Below the pieces are notes generated by a model. That model did no database searches. It was not told the DNA's origin and saw only the letters and a program-made list of their open reading frames with translations. Source: Phoebastria nigripes (Eukaryota > Chordata > Aves > Procellariiformes > Diomedeidae). Taken from it: a stretch of DNA of 64,000 nucleotides. The translations under genes and the position numbers were made by a program. The stretch is taken from contig JAYKAV010000478.1 of NCBI GenBank assembly GCA_035582835.1, forward strand, positions 1,638,086 to 1,702,085, given 5' to 3'. Positions 59,191 to 64,000 of this stretch are shown piece after piece. Numbering within the stretch: position 1 is the first letter of the stretch; the number at the start of each line of letters is the position of its first letter.

Positions 59191-60969
59191 CATTCTTTAT
59201 AGAGCCAAGTACATTTATTCAAATGTAGCTGAATAATAATAATGCAACCATGACCTTCCATGACACTTACGTTCCTCAGGAACAATGAAACTGTCAGCCA
59301 CAAGGGTGAGACTCATGAGTCTGGGTGACAAAACTTTTTCGGCAGCTGGCCCACGACTGTAGAACTCACTTCCGTAATAGATTAGGATGACCACGAACTT
59401 CACCGCCTCCAATGCAAAATGCAAAACTTACTTCTTCAATTTAGTTTTCCCACCCTATCAACAAATAAGCAAAACAACCTTGATGGAAAACAAGAACCCT
59501 TCTATAGGGTTTTGTGAGTCATGCTACAGATTCTAACAGACAATTACTGCTCCACTACAAGATCTGCTTAGCATGCTTCAAAAAAACCCCTGTTTCAAGG
59601 ATTTCATTCTTAAATAGCTTCTGGAGATTTTTAATTAATTTAAATAGAGCATGATTATATTCTTAAATTTACTTTTACAGAATTACTTTTGCAGGGGCGA
59701 AGTGGTGGCAAAGAAAGGAATTAACCTTAATTTCTTCAAAATACGTTTTTCTACACTGTTCTGAACCTGTGTGTACTGAAAAGTATACTTGTTTCCAACC
59801 CAATAATGAAAGTGGAGGAGACATTTGACAAAGACCACTCCCTTCAGGAATATGAAAACAAATGAAAACCAAGCTGCAGGAAATATTTGGAAGCTAAGAC
59901 ACCAGACTCCTTCTCTGGGAGTAGTATGAACTTTGGAAATCTGGGAGTCAGAGGTAAAATTATCTATGAAAAAAAAATCTGTGCAATATTGATTAACATT
60001 GGCACTTCAGATTACACTCTCATCACATATATTGGAATGGCATGTTACCACATGAGTGCTTCAAACTGGCCATTTCTCAGAGATGGATGTTAAAATAAAA
60101 ATTGCATTTAATGTACCAATCACTGTGTAATGTGTAACGCTGCTTTGCTTTCCAACTGGTTTACTGTCTTCCAGTGACAACTTAGAGTATTAAACTGAGC
60201 AGAAACAACTACTATTCCTCACACAAATCTCTTTGTCATCCACTCTGGTTTTGCTAAGATGCCATTTCCCCCCCTTGTTTCCCAGTCTCCTTACTCTTCA
60301 GCAAGCACTCCTCCATCCCCTTACATTCCCCCTGTGCATATAGTAAGGCTGGAGTTGCCACAGTCTCCTTAATGTCTAATCCTTTAACACTGGGAGAGCA
60401 TTGTATTGCAGCCCTAATGCAAGGATGAATTCTGGAATGTGGAGCCTGGAGAGAGGCTTATAGAATAAGAAAGAAAGAAAAAGGGAAGAGGAAAAAGGAA
60501 TTGAGAAAAGAAAGAAGTCAAAACCACACATGGGACAGAAGGAAAAAAAGGGGATTAGGTGACAATATCCGACTGCACTGAAGGGTCAGGAGAATTAAGC
60601 TTCAGAGCAGCTTGCTCAATGTGTGCTGGGATAAAAAGACTCTGATATGAATGGAGGTGGTTCAAGTGCAGGCACATTGTGGAATGCAATAGGAGTCTGC
60701 TAGGGAACATTTAAGAGAGTTGTGCACCACTTTCATGTAGCAAATAATATATATTGTTTGCTGGGCAAAGATCTGAGCCTCCCTGTCACTTTTACAAGGT
60801 TGTTACAGAGGAACTAGAAATACAAGAATGGAATGAAATGGAATAGCATTACACTAAATGAAATAATAAATCAAATAAACAATCTGAGCATGTGCTTCTA
60901 AGATTTATTAATGCATATGATGTTTATATTGAATATAAACTTAAAGCAATAGATCCCTATCCAAAGAAA

Positions 60970-61035
60970 ATCAGCCCACTTGACATCAATGGAGTTAGAT
61001 CTGTTTTTAACAAATACTTCAGAGCCTGACTTTTA
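60970..61035. repeat. Possible amniote 'gacttcaatggagtta' repeat trace
   Basis: AATCAGCCCACTTGACATCA then ATGGAGTTAGATCTGTTTTT. Only the central block is conserved, so this is a weak call. A comparable trace is at 24,000-24,035 (TTTACAGTGGTATAGATGTG). Confidence 0.3.
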
Positions 61036-64000
61036 ATACCTAGTTGCACTGCGTGTGCAACTGAGTGCATAATCTTTTCATCAGGCCAGCTTTACATGCA
61101 GTTGTAAAACACCTTTCTACACCTTTCTAAGCCATGTAGGTGCTGTACCTTGAAGGACACTGAGTCATTATGATTTTCATATATAATGAGAGCACTTCTA
61201 TACAACTCAATTGTTTAACTGAAAAATTACAGATACTTCAACTTCCCATGTAGTTTATTTTAAATTTCCTATTTATTTATTCACTTATTGAAGACAAAAA
61301 ACTTAGACACAGCCTAAAAATGACAGCATGGTTACTTTATAAACAACAGCTCTCTACATCTTCTTGCAACACAGACACTGGAAGTTAAAATAGCTGGAAC
61401 CTGAGAAAATGTCCTCTGTCCTTCTGACACACTTTTTACCCCAACATGGCTTCCTAATATAAGATGAAATAACAGCCTCATCTCAATCTGGCATGACTAT
61501 CCGTCTATGAAGCAGAGAGAAAATTGAGAAACATGAGAGATGGAAGAAACAAGTCATGAATAATAAAAGAAAGTGATTCTTAACTATGTAAAGAGAATTC
61601 ATTCAAGTCAACCATCTGGCACAGGGCACATCCTGCAGAGAGAGCAGCCATGGAAAAATGACAAAGTCAGTTCAGTTAATATTTCCTGAGAAGACACCAC
61701 AGGAGACAAAGCTAGAGTGGAGCGCCACATCCAAGTGACTGATACTAAAAACGATTTGATATTGGTATGAAACACACCAGTCCCTAGTGCCTGCTTTGGA
61801 CAGATCCAAAGAACTCAGGTACTTTAGAAAAAACAAAAATGTTTTCTTCTCACTTGTAATACTATTGCCTTTCCTTTGCTGCAGAGAGGTTTGGGGAATC
61901 TCGCACAAGTAAACCTGAAGGTGGCTGTGTATGTGACTTATATGCACTTTGTTTTGTTTTTAAAATAGAAGGGAGAACATAACTCATACCAAAAACAGAA
62001 CAAAACCAAACCCAACCCAAAAACACACCACTCCTACAGAAAAAAAACAGAAAAACTGGCTTGGATTGGAGTGAGTAGGACATGTTTCCTTCCTCCTCCC
62101 CAGTGGTAACACCTATGACCTGACCCAAAACTTGACCTGGAAGCTGAGAAAAGAAGAAAAAAGACAGGGTTTTCAGGGTTCATGACAGCATCTTTAGAAA
62201 GATGTATGTCTGTGCGTAGGCATTATGGAAGTACAGTGTCCTTTCTTCCCTAGAGACACAGATGTGAAAGTGTTGTCGATGTATATTTTCAACTATTACT
62301 TTCCTCTGACAGAGGACAGAGAAAATGTTTCCAGTGAATTCAGTGGCAATATTTTTATTGACTTCGGTGGAACTGGAGTTTTACTCCGAGGTTCTAAATA
62401 TATCACAAGAGTTCACAGTCATATCAGCAATTCCTCCCCCACCATCCATATCCTTAAAAATACATATATTTCCTTTATTTCCTGCATCCTTTTTAAGTTA
62501 GCTGCGTTTGCTCTTTGTCCCATTATAGTACAAGCCAGCTGACAGCTAGGCCCCAGAGCCTTGAAATCAAAACAACAGCAACACATTATGTAGTCTGCTG
62601 TCTGCAGGGTATGTCTGACTAAGCTGAGAGTGATGTAGGAGCTGAAGAATCCGCTGCCTCGTGCAAGCAGGCAGCGTGGCTGGGCATGGTCCCTGCGCTG
62701 CTACGTAATGTGCTCTCTTGATCTCACTTTGTGTATGTACACAGACACAAACTATCCTGCCCAAACAGAGCCAAAACATTCATCTCAAATAATATAAAAA
62801 TCCCCAAGTAAAACAAAGGCATCATTTTGCATGGTTTTTTTTTTTTCTTCACAAGCCCCTCCCAAAGAGATAGCTATCTTAGAGCTAGCTTTTTGCATCA
62901 CACACACTGCTGCCCACATCCCTTCTCCTGNCTCCTTTTCCTCCTCAAACACACATGCTCTATTAATAATAAAAAGTAGGGAGAAGAGGGGAAAAGAAAA
63001 AGAAAGGTCCTCTTCTAAAAAACCACTAAAAATAAAGGGCAGGATTACTCATCTTCATTCAGAGTCACAGTATAGATAGAAGAAGCTGGGAGGGAAGAAC
63101 AGAAATAGCTTTCTTTTCTACCCTGACACCTTTGGGCTTCCTGCATTAGACTAGCACAAAATTGCAGTCTTTACAGCTCAGATGATAGAGGAACTGTTCC
63201 ACCAAACCTCCCAAACGCTGCTTCCTCAGAAGGGCCAAGCTGGTCAGCAGAGTTGAACCGAGACATGAGGAGACCATGAAGTGATGTGAGCAGTGAAAAG
63301 CAGTCTCTACAAAGACAGGACCTCTAAGCGGCAGTGTCTTTCCTCACCAGCCACCTGCTAACACGGTGCAGCTCTTTTCCATCCCTTATTTCTGGTCTGT
63401 GTCTAGAACAAACAATCAAGCCTTAAATAACATTTGTCTGACTTGCCTTTGAACTTAACCCAAATGAAACCTGTAAGAGTTCAAATAAAGTTCAGGTAGA
63501 ATTTTGCTCTCATTTTCAGTAAATCACAATGCCAGCTGGAGCCAAAGGTAGCAAAATACATGAGGAGAAGACTAATTTTATATTGCTGTTATCAGAAGGA
63601 AGAAACTCTTGGAATCTCAACAAGAAGCTCATTATTAGCTACCTTAGCCCATTCTGCAGGTGAGAGACTGCCTGGGTAGTCCAAATAAGATTTGACAATA
63701 TCTAGATTGTTGTGTTCATGTCTAAGCCATAGTAAATTATGTAGTCTAATCATAGCACTTTTAAAACCCGTTTCAGCATAAAAGTTTTCCCTCAGTAGAT
63801 AAGGCATAATGTAAATTGCAATAACTTCAAACTATTTTGAGATGTTATAAAACATAACATGGTTTTGCATGATTTTGCCCCACGTAAATCACAACCCATG
63901 ACTAGGAGTCAAGCTCATCTTTCTGAGAAAAAAAAGCATGGGAAAATAGAAGAGAACAGCTGATCAAAAAATGTGCCTTCTGTCAGGCAGAGATAGGCAG
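61036..64000. other. No gene seen
   Basis: Unique DNA, including a purine-rich stretch near 62,970-63,010 and the fold-back repeat at 62,325-62,392. Frames of 70-105 codons are unsupported. Confidence 0.55.
62325..62392. repeat. Amniote 'attgacttcaatgg' fold-back repeat, second copy
   Basis: CCAGTGAATTCAGTGGCAAT, then TTTTTATTGACTTCGGTGGA, then ACTGGAGTTTTACTCC. This resembles the class at 19,894-19,965 ('...TCAATGGCAAAACTCCCATTGACTTCAATGGGGCCAGGATTTCACC'). It lies inside the 105-codon frame 62,225-62,542, weakening any coding claim there. Confidence 0.5.

Larger units (their letters stand above)
56336..60969. other. No gene seen
   Basis: Unique DNA with the T26 and A19 tracts and a SINE relic at 59,091-59,190. 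The 128-codon plus frame at 57,069-57,455 covers a small CpG-retaining patch (57,180-57,370) and overlaps two minus frames; no family recognised. Confidence 0.55.

Noticed and set aside
1..64000. CRISPR arrays, bacterial operons, phage or endogenous retrovirus genes
   Set aside because: No spaced direct repeats, Shine-Dalgarno-led gene strings, LTR pairs or gag/pol/env motifs were seen.

Overview
This is 64 kb of non-coding vertebrate DNA, almost certainly from a bird. The clearest evidence is a well-preserved, 5'-truncated CR1 LINE at 48,940-49,449 on the minus strand. It has the avian-type CR1 3' end and a still-open C-terminal ORF2 frame. The rest is A+T-rich, CpG-poor and low in recent repeats. 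No host protein-coding exon, tRNA, rRNA, CRISPR array or bacterial-type operon can be supported. Nearly all open frames are under 130 codons, overlap frames on the other strand and match no family I know. The only long one with real homology is the CR1 remnant. Scattered single N bases (no N runs) mark unresolved positions.

Layout. 1-5.4 kb is repeat-poor; two blocks (about 3.1-3.7 and 4.37-5.0 kb) look like candidate conserved regulatory DNA. 4.7-6.5 kb holds very long G/A and C homopolymers. 13-13.5 kb has a MIR-like SINE relic beside an amniote TTAAGCA-type palindromic repeat. 16.3-18.1 kb is another candidate conserved non-coding block. 20.15-20.66 kb is the most CpG-rich stretch noticed. 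24-31 kb is rich in worn SINEs (MIR-type, both orientations), fold-back DNA relics and short palindromic repeats. 31-47 kb is mostly unannotatable, with three more palindromic repeats, one MIR-type SINE and a striking perfect hairpin at 44,016-44,046. 47.8-51.7 kb is a LINE cluster: an ancient CR1 3' tail, the young CR1, a degenerate ~36-bp minisatellite and an old CR1/L3-type reverse-transcriptase fragment. 52-64 kb has further SINE and palindrome relics but no gene.

Reading. The window looks like an intergenic gene desert or a very large intron on a bird chromosome. It keeps old amniote repeats and has one recent CR1 insertion. I found no undescribed biological system. The most useful leads are the candidate conserved elements, the CpG-rich patch, the 36-bp repeat and the perfect inverted repeats. 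Repeat-family calls rest on remembered consensus features rather than a search, so they need RepeatMasker confirmation.
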